The translations under genes and the position numbers were made by a program. Of a stretch of 60,000 nt of DNA, positions 12,405-35,329 are shown piece after piece. Location: NCBI RefSeq assembly GCF_008831285.2, contig NC_045149.1, positions 21,159,035 to 21,219,034 on the forward strand, read 5' to 3'. Under the pieces are notes generated by a model. That model saw only the letters and a list, made by a program, of their open reading frames with translations, was not told the DNA's origin and did not search any database. The DNA comes from Nymphaea colorata. Its lineage: Eukaryota; Streptophyta; Magnoliopsida; Nymphaeales; Nymphaeaceae. How positions within the stretch are numbered: the first letter of the stretch is position 1; every line of letters begins with the position of its first letter.

Positions 12405-12790
12405 AAGTCCTTTGAGTTCTACTCGCTCATTCAAACGCGACTGAGTTCAATTAATTTGTAAATGAGTTAAGCTCGAGTTCAAATGTATGCTGCAAATGTG
12501 TTTAACTCAACTCGGCTCGACTATATAATGAATGCTGAAACATAATGAGAGGATAGTCAAACGAGTAACAGCTTAATGATTTAAACATGTTAAATGAGTT
12601 AAAAGAAACGAAACAAACTCAATAGAAACGAGTTTAGTGGGTCAAGCTCGCGCTCAATGTTGTATCATTGAGTCAAGTTCGGGTCCATTCTATGGAGGTC
12701 ACCTCAAGTTCAAGCTGAGTTCGAGCTCGAGTTTTGTAAGTCGTGTCTAGACGGAGCTCGACTTAGCTCATGTGCAGCAGCCTAACCCTT
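12405..12790. repeat. GAGCTCGA/ACTCG-rich dispersed repeat, copy 1
   Basis: This is a degenerate stretch rich in gagttcaa, gctcgag and ctcgac words. It shares an ordered series of words with 44095-44560: a block close to aaaagaaacgaa, then a gagtcaa/ttcg block, then ttctatgga, then a block rich in caag/gagctc. The two copies run in the same orientation, so it belongs to a dispersed family of unknown class. Confidence 0.55.
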
Positions 12791-13672
12791 TTGGAAGCTG
12801 GGGCGGAGCCAAGGGGGGCCTGCATGGGCCTTGACCCCACCTAAATTTTTTTTTTTTAAATTTATATGTAAATTTTAGAAAAGATGGTATCCTGCAGGAA
12901 ACATCACATGACAACGCAAGAAATAATATCTAAAGTATTTCAAAGAATATTATCATATTCACCATTCGGGATGTCAATGAAAGAATGCCACCATATTCTA
13001 AATTGGATATATCCTTTTACTATGTTAGTTTTTTTCATATATTTAAATAGAAAAATAGGAACTATATCTGTGAATCCGGATTTACAATCTGAATCAAATT
13101 TTTAGACTAACATCCCAATCCGATTCCAACTTTTACACCGAATCCAGACCCCATTACGATGTTTTAAGATGCAATTTTTCAGAATGCATGGTCATTAGAT
13201 ATAAGACATTTATTTAAAACTATATTTATCAAAATCTTAAACCGATAACATATTTATTTAACTTGAATCTGATTGGATGTCATTTCTTAAATCCGAGTTA
13301 GGGTTTAGGGTTTAGGGTAATGAGTTTGTTAATCAAATATCTTTTTGTTTCGTATCTCATCCTTTTGAAGTAGTTGGCTTGGTCGAATATCAGCAAAAAA
13401 CATGAATACCAGTGTTATATATATATATATATATAACATTGATTTTGCATCTAGAGAGGCATTAAAGTTGGAAGAAATACATGTGTGGTGTGAATGTTAG
13501 GGTTGAATAGTCAAAAGATGAGAACATTAAAGGGAGTTATTTTCTTCAAGGAAAATATGAAGGGGCGATTGAATTGACTATGATGCGAAAGACTAACGTG
13601 AGTCTCATTAATTTATCTACCTTTGCCAATAAAAACTTTATGATGAACAATAGACATCTCGGCCGGATTAAT
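12791..13672. other. Intergenic with GCGGAGCCA repeat start and short telomere-like motif
   Basis: GGGCGGAGCCAAGGGGGGCC at about 12802-12821 resembles the terminus of the element found at 53255-53530. A short run of about two and a half TTTAGGG units lies at about 13300-13317. A TA run lies at 13418-13434. No gene is visible. Confidence 0.4.
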
Positions 13673-14020
13673 GAAATATTGAAGGGGCATTTACTTACTC
13701 CCGATTTGAAATTCATGGATTTGATGTGGATTTGACGTGGAAATATTGAAGGGGCATTTACTTACTCCCGATTTGAAATTCATGGATTTGATGTGGATAT
13801 GACGTGACATGTTTTTGCTGATATGTCAAAATATCTATGGTAAAATTCATGTTTCATCTATCTACCTATGGATCTTAGGTTAATCCTAAAATCCATACTT
13901 GAAATCTTTATTTTACTTCCTTGCATTAAGAAAAAGTCAGATAAAAAGGGTTCGATCTTAAATCCACGGCTCTCAAATCCTGAAAAACTTAAATCTGAAA
14001 CTATCAAACGCCCCCTAATC
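13673..14020. mobile_element. MITE-like element with tandemly duplicated left arm
   Basis: The left end reads aaggggcatttacttactcc and the right end, reverse-complemented, reads taggggg-cgtttgatag, an imperfect inverted repeat of the kind seen in plant hAT-like MITEs. The left arm is duplicated almost exactly: 13673-13739 and 13740-13806, a 67-bp period with one visible difference. No target-site duplication is assigned, and there is no transposase. Confidence 0.5.
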
Positions 14021-15011
14021 ATCACTAGATAAGACTGAGCATGGTCTGGGCTCAACCCATTATGGTTCTCAACCAAGTCAAACATGAAATTTATGCTCAT
14101 TAAACATGGGCTCGATCGGGTCTAATTATTTATAGTGGCTATAACTGAATTGAGTCACTGGGCCTTAACTTGACAATAACTTTGAAAATTAAAGGGGATT
14201 TTAAAAGGGTCATTTAGGGTTAGATTCATGAAACAATTTGTTATTTTTTCGATTGTTAAATGGCACCTAAAATCGACTTCTTTTAACAAACCAAATTGAA
14301 ATAAAGTGTAATTTTTAACTTATAGGGCATTCACATATTTAATTTGAATGCAGATGAAAAAAAAAATTCTTATCGTACCCAATAATTGGCCGGGCTTGCG
14401 CCTTAAACTCATTAAGACCGAGCCTGGACAGGGGTGGCCCCATGGTGTTTGCCGCCACCGGGCTTTTATGGGTCCGGCAATGAGTTGGCCGTCCTGTTTT
14501 AGTGCTTACCCCTATCAAATGGGGTCTCCTTTGATTTTTTATGTGTATTTCTATGGGCAAAAATGTGCACCATAGTCTTGTTGGGGCCTTTTGCTTTCTT
14601 TACAACTCTGATTTTATCTCATTTTCATATGATTGATTTCTTGAAAAGCATGTATGCTTAATTATTGCGTTTATTCCTTTTGGTCAGGCTCCTTGGATTT
14701 GTACCGACGAGGTTTTCTGGTTAACAAAAATTGATATATTTATCGTATTTTCATTTATTTTCAGGAGTGAAGTTAGTTATTTTCTACTGTACTTGCACAT
14801 GATGTCCAAGAAAATGAAAAGCAAAAACTTTCACAACACTAATTTTATCACAAATATTTTTTTTTTTAAATTAACAAAAGTGAAAATTGTGCCTTTGGTT
14901 ACCTTTTGCCTTTAATTTTAAAAGGCTTTCTTCTTTAAATTATATATATATATATATATATATAAAGTGTAGTTCTGAAAATAAATTCTCATATGTTTTT
15001 TTTGAAAGAGC

Positions 15012-15058
<47 letters not shown>

Positions 15059-15271
15059 AATCTGACCAAGTTACCTGACCATATAACCAAAGCTATCTAT
15101 CTAAAACATATGGATGGTTGAGAGAAAAACAATGAAAAAAATATCTTAATACAGATGATAAAAATATTCATCACATTTTCTTCATATTTTTCTTTTAATC
15201 ATTCATCATAATAGATAGATTGGATGACACTTATTAGATGATTGGGTAATTTTCAAAAGTCATAATTCTCA

Positions 15272-15318
<47 letters not shown>

Positions 15319-18300
15319 CTGATATAGGGCCATGTAAAGCTCACATTATAAAGAATGCATGAGTGGTTCTGCCGCCGCTGTCTCCGATTTACATGCCACG
15401 ATCGAGCAGTGACGTGTCCCCTCAAGAGCCCGAATTCTTTCAAATAGATGGTGACAAAGTGGGCATATATCACGGCCTTTTTCAAAACACCAAATGTCTA
15501 TGCGTCAGATTTGATAGAGAAAATTATCTGAAGTGTGGAAAATGAAAGAAATTATGAACAATATTCCAATTTGTCATATGCCCGTACTGTCTCCTATCTT
15601 AAGAGTGGAAAATGAAAAATAATAGACCAGTGTTTCCTGAAACTTTTTCAAGATTTGGACTGATTCATGAAATAGTGAAACAGTTTTTCATGAATATATC
15701 TCAGTCTTTGATATATATATTTGCGGAACACTAGTACATTGTTCTTCGGAGGCCGGTTGACGCCATCCTGACCCTCCCGTTTTTAAAAAACATAAGAAGT
15801 TATTGTGTGAAATTTACAAATTTTTTCATTTTGGCCCAATGAAAATTTTAAAATTTATTTATTGGTTTCAGTTAGGAAGAATTTCTACCTCTGGCCCAGG
15901 TGTTATTGTTATCAGTTATTGTTTTTAGTAAATTCAATGTTCCATGAATGTGCCTCAATGATGAAGTTTCATAGAACACAATGTTCTTATATTGTTATTA
16001 AACGCCCCTTTTGAACGCCCATGTCTTCATTCATCTTTAAATCTCCTAAAATTTTGACCAATAGATCTCTTGATGAATGATAAGGTGAAAAGTAATATGA
16101 AATGATGAAAATACCCATCATCTTTTTTTTCTTTGTTTTTCTCTTAACTGTTCATGATGGAACAGACGAGTCCTATTAGATGGCAAGGTGACTCTAAAAG
16201 CGAGAATCACCATTCAATTTTCCTACAGCTTTATATGCATGATATATGCTTAATTTAAAAGATAAAACATGTTAAACTTGGGCTATTTTCAGGTGCTTTT
16301 CTTAAGCAATCCAAACCTCAATGCCTCATTCAAAACATTCAACTTTGTAGTGAAAAATCATGTGCTTTTTTGTCTATTCAGGCCGGGATGAATTTATTGC
16401 AAGCAAAGAATACAGATCATATGACATCAAAAACTATCCAGGAAACAAAAGGAAGAATCTTATTCCCTCGTTACAATTTGTGAAACAATTGAACAGACTC
16501 CCTTGGGGAACGTCACTTTCAATCCATCGTCCTTGTCATCCCCTTTTTCATTTTTCTCTTTTCTTTGCATGGGAAAAGCAAAAGATTGCCAAGCATGTTC
16601 ACCTTCTGTAATTTTTCGTCATGACACATGTTGGGCGCTCTAGCCTGGTGGACATGTGTGCTGATGGGCATTGTTTGTTTAAATAGTCTTACAATTAAAG
16701 TTTGAATTTCATATCATCCTCAAATTTGAGATCCAACGCTACCAAATATACCATGTTTGATCACAACCATACAACAGTGGACTGACTGATATGTAAAAGC
16801 AATAAACAGGGAAGGATCTGCCAATCCCGCTCTTTTTCATCTCCAAAGAAAAGAACAGTACCTGTAATTGTAGATAAATAGTTTTAATTCTCCTGTGCGG
16901 AAGCATTTGGTAACAGGAATGCTGTGTTCTTTAAAATGTATACTTCCTTTGTAAATCTGTCTTTGCCTATGAGATGTGGATGATCGTACTAAGCTTTGTA
17001 CCTCCAAAATCATGTATAAGTATTCAAATGTGATTGAAATCAACTTTCAATGGCATCACCTGTACCTACCAATTAGCACTGTTGGTCCTTGGAGCTAATT
17101 AAAAGGGAAAAAACATTTCTGAGGCTTCTCATACTGTACATAGGACTGCTATGAGCAAATATTAACATTGTTCAATGTAGTTGTATTGTATCGAGAAAGC
17201 TGAGCACAATATTTCAGAGCTGACTTTGTCCAAGAAATACACTATTCAAAGAATACTGAGTCGTGAGCTTCTTGTTCTCTTCTCCAATTCTAGCTGTGCA
17301 CATCACAGACAGGCAGACAGAGAGAGAGAGAGAGAGAGATGAGAGTCTGACCTCCCATGGAATATGAAATGAATCAGCCGACCTTGGCTTTCAAAAAAGC
17401 CAGATAGGACCATGCATAATTGTGAGATTTTTGTTGCGCCTTGCAGCCTTGCCGTGCAGTCCTTTGGCAAGCTTTTCCCTCGAAGGCTCTCAATGGAGTG
17501 TCTTTTTATCTTTTGGTTGTGAAAAGTTGCCGCGTTGTAGGGACTGCACTGCTCTCTTTTTGAGGGAAAGGGCAGTTGGGGAGTCATCTCCCCAGTACAG
17601 TACAAAGAGTTCTTCTTTTTGAAGCAGTCTTTCTAAATTCTAATGCAGAAGGACTAAGGAACAGCCTTTTCTGGATGCCACACCGACCTGATCAACCTGC
17701 ATCAGTGCTGCTGCCATGGTGCCTGCACAGCATAAGAAACAGACAGATAATTTTCTTAAAGTAATCTGAGATCTCCACTGCAGATTGCAGTGATGAAAAA
17801 CCTGGTAGAAACGTCGGACTATTCTGATAAATGTGATTTGGCATGTCAACGTCTTGGTCTCTCTTCTCGCCACAATCTTTGAAGGCCAACCTTTATCAAA
17901 TTGCATATCAGAGGTAAAGCGTATTGATTTTTTCTCCTCAGCTACCTTTCTCACGCTAACCAGACAGTCTCCCTACTGCTTTGGCCTTACAGAAAGGGAT
18001 TCCTACCCTGATGAGAATGAATCTCCTAGTTGTCTTTCAACTTTACTGAATTCGTTGTGGGTAACCACATAAGTCATAGAGAATGCTTTAAGCAAATATG
18101 GCAAAAGAAAAGCCAAGATGGACCAGGCCTCTTTCCATTGGGCCGTCTTTCCTCTTTTAAAGAACACTGCAGAGTTTATCTAATGAATATCCCACAGAAA
18201 CTTGGAAACATAGTTAGGAGTTTCTTAACACTTTTTTCATGATCAAAAGAGATGTGGGAAATCTATAGTTCTCTTTGTGCTCCTGTTTCTATGATTAAAA

Positions 18301-20251
18301 CTCAAACGTTTGGGCGTTATTGCCTGTTTGATGGCAATAAACCAAGGAATTTGATGTGGGGATAAGGGATGGAACTCTTGGCAAAGATTAATTTAGAAGA
18401 TATTAATTAGGGTCGAATTGTACGCCATCTGGACTATAACTTCACAAGAAAGACAATAAAGAGCGGAGCAGCTGCTAAAAAATCACTGTAGAGCAACAGC
18501 AAAAAGATGTTCATTCTCATCATAATGATTAATGGTATAAAGCATTATGCAAAATTCCATTTGCACTCAAAGTGGTTGCTCGTTAAACCCCCAAAATAAA
18601 GAGAATATATACAAAACCAAAGTTTTCACGTCTCAGCGCCTATTCTCCAATTCAAGATATCCCTTTACATTAGATTCCACTTTTGGTTTGGATTAGATCT
18701 GTCTTTTTTATTACATTCCACCTTTGGATCTGTACAAAGACGCATGTTTTATTTCCATGATAGAAGAATTTTATTGGTATTATTTATCCACGGATTATAA
18801 GTGCTACATGGATCAGAGTTTCAATCATGGCTCTTCATGTGGCCTCCTACATAAAAGCAGACCTGAATTCATGTGGACTGCTGCGTGAAAGCAGACTCAT
18901 AGCAAATCTACTGTAAAAATTTTGACAGGTAGAAAGGCTTTTGTTCATGCTTTTGGCTATCAAAGACATGACCTCTATTGCGTGGGAAAGGTAGTAGGGT
19001 TGCAAATGGGTTAGATCTAAGGCAGCTAAATACATTTGAAGGGGATCGGCCTGGATGGAATTAGTGCAGTAAAATTCATCAAGACCCTCTTATCAGACTC
19101 ACCCAATTTACAATTCCAAAAGGTTTGGTTGCTTGTTAGTGGTTCAGACACAAATCAGCTAAATATATTGAGAGTTGGGCTCAGATCTAGCTGTAGATCT
19201 AAAATTAGCTTGTTAATGGCCTGTTTTATGGGCATAAATTTCAGGTTTGGTTCAGATATGTCACTACATTCAACCTAACTAGATATAAGTGTGAGATAAT
19301 TAGATTTGAATTGAATGAATGCAGCTGGCTTCATGAGCCATAAGATATATTTGATGTACACACTACAAGGGTTTAGAATCTGCAGATTTCGACTTGGTTC
19401 AAAAGATCCTAGAAAACTTCCGTACATCCATCTGCTATCTACACTCTATTCTGATGCAGACATGATATTGAAATTTGTGGGTTGTATTATTTCCCAATCT
19501 GTCAGTCCTTTGGGGGAATCCAAATTAGTGAGTTGTATGTAATCAATAGAGAGCCATATGGAACTGTTCATCTCATCATTATTCACCAAAAACGCCACGA
19601 CACCATAATGCTTGTGAATGGCTGAAATAAATGTCCGGTACAAGTGCATTGGAAGCAATAGAAATGATGGAGAGCATCTTTCAGATAATCCAGGAACGGT
19701 CTATTCGAAGTTTTCCTTTACTGGAAACAACAGGTAAGATACAAAGACACGCACAAAAGAGATAGAGGGCACTTCCCAGCTTATTTAAGAGCTGCCCATT
19801 TGGAGATTCTTCTGGAAAGAACAGTTAAGATGTAAAATTGCAGCCAAAAGAGTCAGAACACTTTCATTTCGTTCAAGAAGAGTCTTATTCAGTGGGATTT
19901 TTCTAGGGAAAGAGTCCTGCATGACAACGGTCGATGGAGAAATTCATTCCTTCGGAAGTTAGAAGACAAACACGAACAGCGGTGAAGATAAAAATAGGAA
20001 GAGTTTGGACCAGTCAGAACCTGAGTTTGCTGTCGAGAAATGCGCCCCGAGAAAATTGAGTGATTAAAGGGAATACCAGCTTGGCAGAGGTGATTTTGGC
20101 CCTACTAATTCTATAAGAAGAATTGTCAATTTATTGAACAGTGGCTGTAACAGGTGGATCTCCTGGAATGAAATTTCTTGGACAGGAGAACTGTGTCTGC
20201 GCTCTAGGGAAACCAAACATTACAAGTGGATAATAACTTAATACAGTATCA
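14021..20251. other. Long intergenic stretch, no gene seen
   Basis: TA runs lie at 14940-14964, 15015-15054 and 15272-15314, and a GA run at about 17320-17338. Several short open frames (for example near 15.4, 16.4 and 17.6 kb) lack family similarity, codon-bias signs and splice context. Fragments near 14.0-14.6 kb and 18.3-19.5 kb look repeat-derived. A non-coding transcript cannot be excluded. Confidence 0.4.
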
Positions 20252-20588
20252 AGGGAGTGTTTGGATGACACCCTCAAAAAACATGGTTTTGTGAAAACTA
20301 AATTTTGTGAAAACCTGGTTAAAACTCATATTTGTAAACTTGGATTGGATGTTTGGATGACAAGTAAAAAACTTAGTTTAGAGGTAAAAAATAGTCTTGC
20401 CTGAAAAAACCTAGCAGGAGGCTCCTGCCAGGTTTTTCAAGGCTTCATGGAAAGCTGGTTCTGCCAAAACCAGCTTTTAGCAAAAAAGCAGTCTCAATGT
20501 CATCCAAACATTCTTGAAATGGTGTTTTGGGACAAAACCAAGTTTTGTCTGTCAAAACCTGGTTTTAGGTTGTCAGCCAAACACCCCA
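20252..20588. mobile_element. Foldback MITE, about 337 bp
   Basis: The left end GGGAGTGTTTGGATGACA pairs with the right end TGTCAGCCAAACACCCC (reverse complement GGGGTGTTTGGCTGACA). Inner AAACCTGGTT-type segments also pair. At the centre, 20405-20440 forms a near-perfect hairpin around AGGAGGCTCCT. Terminal inverted repeats with fully nested self-complementarity and no open frame are typical of non-autonomous DNA transposons. The target-site duplication was not identified, so the superfamily is open. Confidence 0.75.
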
Positions 20589-23500
20589 TAAGGATTTCAG
20601 GATTCTAATGTATGATTAAATGCCTAATTTTTGCAGAAAATTTTTCAGCTTGGACGTTTGTGTTCCTTTCACTGTTTAGATTTGCTTATTTGCTCTCTCT
20701 CTCTCTCTCTCTTTCTTCTCACTTGAACCTGTTCATGTCACTGAGAACAATACCAAACTTCGCATCAACATTCAAATCCACTACCTTTATTATCTTGTTG
20801 TTTATCCATGACAGAGGAAAATTTTACTTCATTTCCTTATGTTCGTCACTTTACTAAGGGGGAAACCAGTCGAGAGGGAGCATTCACATTGTCTGAAAAA
20901 AGATGAACGACATACTTCATTTTTCAAAACGCCTAAGGGAGGCCGAACGAATTCTTTCAATAATTTTGAATTTTTGGAAAATCCGGGAATCCAGGACCCT
21001 CTTTGTTCTTTTTTCTGTTTTTTATGGATGAGCAGAATATTTTATTTTACCAATCGAACAAGAAAGACCTCCCTTTGCTTCTTTTATCTCCAACGATACC
21101 AATTCTGGTTTTGATGTCTTAACGACACTTTCTTATACTTAAACTTGCATATTGGTGTTTTCTTTGTGCAGTAGAACTTAAAAATCTCGATAATTAAAAA
21201 AAGAGATGGGCCGCCTACCAATTCCCACCCTGTCCGTTGCATGAACCCCTCAAGAAATCTCTGTTCTGCCCCTTACTATGCCACAATTGAACTGGGTTTT
21301 TCATTGCCTTGGCTTCAAATTACGGACAAGGAATCGTTCCCAGTTTATTATGCCAACAAACAGCTTGAGCATTGAATTGTTAATTTTTTTAGTTTTAAAG
21401 TTTTAAGTTTAGGGTGTGCTTGATGGTCTCCACGGAAATGAGGAATGTTCTTGAACTACAAAACCTCAAGTCATCCACAAACAGCTTTTTAATGAATGGG
21501 CCTTGCTATGTCAAAAGATGTGTCAGAAAAATCCGACATGTGGAGGTCACACACGGACTTTGCAAAAGTTTCTCTCTTTTTCCCCTATAAAAGCCAGTTA
21601 GCTGTTTTTTGAATACGTAGCTTTCAGTTTATAATATTTAATATATATAAATGATTATTTAGGTTTTAAGCATATACTAATTAAACCGAAGATGCTGAAT
21701 GCCTGTTGCTAGTCAATCTATTAATGGTATTTAATAGTTCTGCATCATATGTCTGTACTTGTTATAGTTTAAATTTCTAGCTCCGGGTAAGATTGCATTA
21801 AATAACTTGCTCATCTACACGTCCTTTAATATCATATCTCCAGCATCTAATGACATTTTTGGTAAACCTTCTGATCATTTAAAAAACCACAGCCATTAAT
21901 TCAGCTTAAGCCTGTCACTGTCATTCCCATGAATCTGCCCCTAATTTTTTCAGAAGAGGACACTACAAAACTACGTTTTAAAAGTGTTTAGAGGCCAGAA
22001 AAAGAAGGGTTCGAGGAAGACGCGGCTTTGGCAAAGCCTGCATGACTTCTGAAGTTACTCATAACCAGGCTTTAGGCGTGTCATCCAAGAAATAAATCGA
22101 GTTTTGAAAACTTGGTTTTCGTAAAGTTTTCGCAAAAGTTAGATGGGGTGTCGTTCAAACGCCCCTTAAACTCTTATTAATCAATCCATCAGGCCTCGAA
22201 ATTCTGTCTTTCCAGGAGAAGGTTACACATTCTTCTGGATGAACTATAAAGGGCTTCATGATCCAGAAGCAGATCGCTAAAGCTAATGCCAATCATTGAT
22301 GTGAACATCCGACCAAACCCTTTTGCGCACACCAATAATCTTCAACGGAGGATTTGCGGCGTCCCGCGCTGGCATGCGTCTAGCTACCGTAATAACTCTC
22401 AGACAAGAATTGCAGAAAAAGGAAGCTCCCAGGCAGGTGCTTTAGATCGACCATCGCTGGGAGCACGGCAGAGGGCCAACTCCGTCATGTGGCCTGTATC
22501 TGATGACAGCAGGTCTGCATCAAGCTTTTCTCCCTCTAAAATCCTGCAAAGGCATCAACGAACTTCTGCCATTCAGCTGAGAGTCCAAGCCACCTACCAT
22601 TCAGCTGAAACACAAGAGGAATGTCGAAATCCGTAGTTTTTCCACCTCTGTGAATCAGTTTGGACAGTGGTACTGATTTATGCCTCCAATTTGATCATCA
22701 TTCTGTAGGTTATACAATCCCAAGTTTCTGTCAAGTACCATGATATCTGAAACCAGCAGTGGTCTGCTTGACGAGGCAGGATTTCATGCTTAATTCCATT
22801 TGTTACAGTACCATTATAAAGAACGATGGAATATCTGTTAGATATAGATGGTGACCGTTCGAGATTCTCTAGTCAGAAGGAACATATCATCCGTCCCTTT
22901 TGTTATGTTCAATAATATTTAGCTACATGTGGAAGAAAATTCCCCTACAAAGGGAATGGGGCAGTTAACCATGTGATAGATTCCTGGGACATGATCACAG
23001 GAAGGAGGAATGAACAAACCATGAATTTAGAAGCCAAGAAGCAAACGTAAAATGGGGATGTCATTGTCTAAGAATAAGTTTCAATGGGCCCATCAACGAA
23101 ATAATGGTAGAAACCTCCCATGTGATTGGTCGTGGAGCCTTCTTTCTCGTTTTCCTTTTTAGGCTTTAAGCGGTTGACGGCAACGCAAGAGGATGGGGCA
23201 AAAGGGGCGTGGAAACAAAACTCATAGAAGAAGAAAACAAAACCTGAGGAATCGTATCATACTTGCCCTTGGATTCAAGGGTGACCGAGCAAGAGGAAGA
23301 CACGCTGAGAAGAAGAAAGCAGCTTCAGTTTCGGGATGGTCAAAAAAGGCGTTCTCAATATACGGAGTGCTAGTTGGTGCCCACCAGTCCCTGGCTTTTG
23401 TCCGTCGTGTGATATGGTATGAGGGAAATAATATCATCTCGAACGGTAATCGTTAAAATGAAAAATACATAAAAAGAGATGGGCAGGTAAGAAGAACCTT

Positions 23501-23960
23501 TAAAATTCATCGAATAGTTAAGGAAAAACCAAAAAAATCTTCACCGTCCTTTTTTGGTGATGGACGGTCACCATTGTGGATAATAACCTGCCCTTTCATG
23601 TGTCTCTCTTTGTGATGAGAACGGTACATTTTTTTTATCAGATTTCTTTGAAAATGGATGAGACAACTGATGGTCAAGAGATCCAACCAATTTCAGATAA
23701 CATCGTTTGGCACATGTATAGAGCAGAGAGAGAGAGAGAGAGAGCAGTAGCAGCAGCATTTCATTGCTATTGTTGCTGGTTGCTTATCATTATTCCAGGT
23801 TACTAGGCCTACCAAACACCAAAAGCTTAACATTTATTCAAGGATGGTGTTTGGTAGGCCATGATCACCAAAATCCCAAAAGAGCAAAGGAGCAAAACTT
23901 TAAGGAAAGCAAAAAAGGAGACAGGCCGGGTAAGAAGGGCCAAAAAAGGGAATTGCATAA
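20589..23960. other. Intergenic with probable MITE remnant at 21.4-22.2 kb
   Basis: A possible terminal inverted repeat pair is GTTTAGGGTGTGCTTGATGG at about 21409 and its imperfect complement ending near 22170 (gttcaaacgccccttaaac). That would make a roughly 760-bp non-autonomous element. CT and GA runs lie at 20694-20712 and 23726-23744. Frames at 22286-22636 and 23193-23456 are open but match nothing I recognise and are probably chance. Confidence 0.3.
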
Positions 23961-23967
23961 CTTTTCT

Positions 23968-23973
23968 TTTATT
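23968..23973 (-). terminator. Possible polyadenylation signal of the JmjC gene
   Basis: AATAAA on the minus strand, about 365 nt past the JmjC stop codon. Plant signals are loose, so this is only a candidate. Confidence 0.3.
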
Positions 23974-24337
23974 ATGCCCAATGTACAGGACCAATTTTCT
24001 TTCTGTAAAAGAATAAAGAACTAAAGGGGGGAAGCAGCAAAGCACTTTTTTTGCTGAAACAGAGTGGCATCCCACTCTGCTTGCAAGAATTGGATTAACG
24101 ACAAATCAAAACCATACAATTCCCTCTACCGGCCGGCTGAGCCTTCCCTGCCGAAATGCAAAAAAAAGAACACAGCAAAGGAGACGCCAAGAATGAGAGC
24201 GTGCAAGCGCCTCAATTTGAGGCCTGCACAAAGAATTCTTCATCTAAATTCTGTTATTGCTACTTTCCCAGGTCATTTCTGTTGTTAGTGCCACTAATTT
24301 CTCCAGTTAAAGCTGCCCTGCCCAGTCAGGATGACGA

Positions 24338-34926
<10,589 letters not shown>

Positions 34927-35017
34927 ATCACGTCTCAGGAACCTTTCCCTGAGCCTCCACCAGGAAAAAAATCACCAGACAAGTGCCGAGACCCCTCAAA
35001 AACCAACGCCAGAGGCC

Positions 35018-35083
35018 CTAAGAGCCAGTTTTCGACCCCAGCAGAGAACGAAGCGACGCCTCTTCAAAGAGCCGAGCCAGCAT
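35018..35083 (-). promoter_or_regulatory. uORF (21 aa) in the JmjC gene leader
   Basis: An ATG at 35083 opens a 21-codon frame ending in TAG at 35018, 91 nt before the main start. It lies between the TATA box and the start codon and is the only upstream ATG I see there. It would be expected to reduce initiation at the main ATG. Confidence 0.45.
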
Positions 35084-35311
35084 TGCCTCCGGAAGAAGTC
35101 GAGCCGGCGCAGGAAACCCGCGGCAGATCGGCGCCGGAGTGACGACGAAACCGCGGGAAAACCAGGTTCAACCCAGAGGAAAAGGGGAGAACGCGCGGGA
35201 GAAGGAAAAAAGATTCCGGCGGAGCAGGCGCCGGAGGAACGGAGCGGGGAAGGAACAGTGACCACCGGGAACGGAGGGCCTAAGAAAACCGTAAAGGTGA
35301 GTACCTGAGGG

Positions 35312-35319
35312 TATTTATA
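35312..35319 (-). promoter_or_regulatory. TATA box of the JmjC gene
   Basis: TATAAATA on the minus strand within GGTATAAATACCC. It predicts transcription starting near 35285 and a first exon of about 360 nt that is GC-rich and ends with the start codon at 34924. Confidence 0.6.
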
Positions 35320-35329
35320 CCTGCCAGGG

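Noticed and set aside
13295-13320. Interstitial telomere-type TTTAGGG units
   Set aside because: There are only about two and a half units, too short to infer a chromosome end or fusion.
22286-23456. Two open plus-strand frames taken as a possible gene
   Set aside because: They have no motif and no joining splice sites that keep a protein-like sequence.
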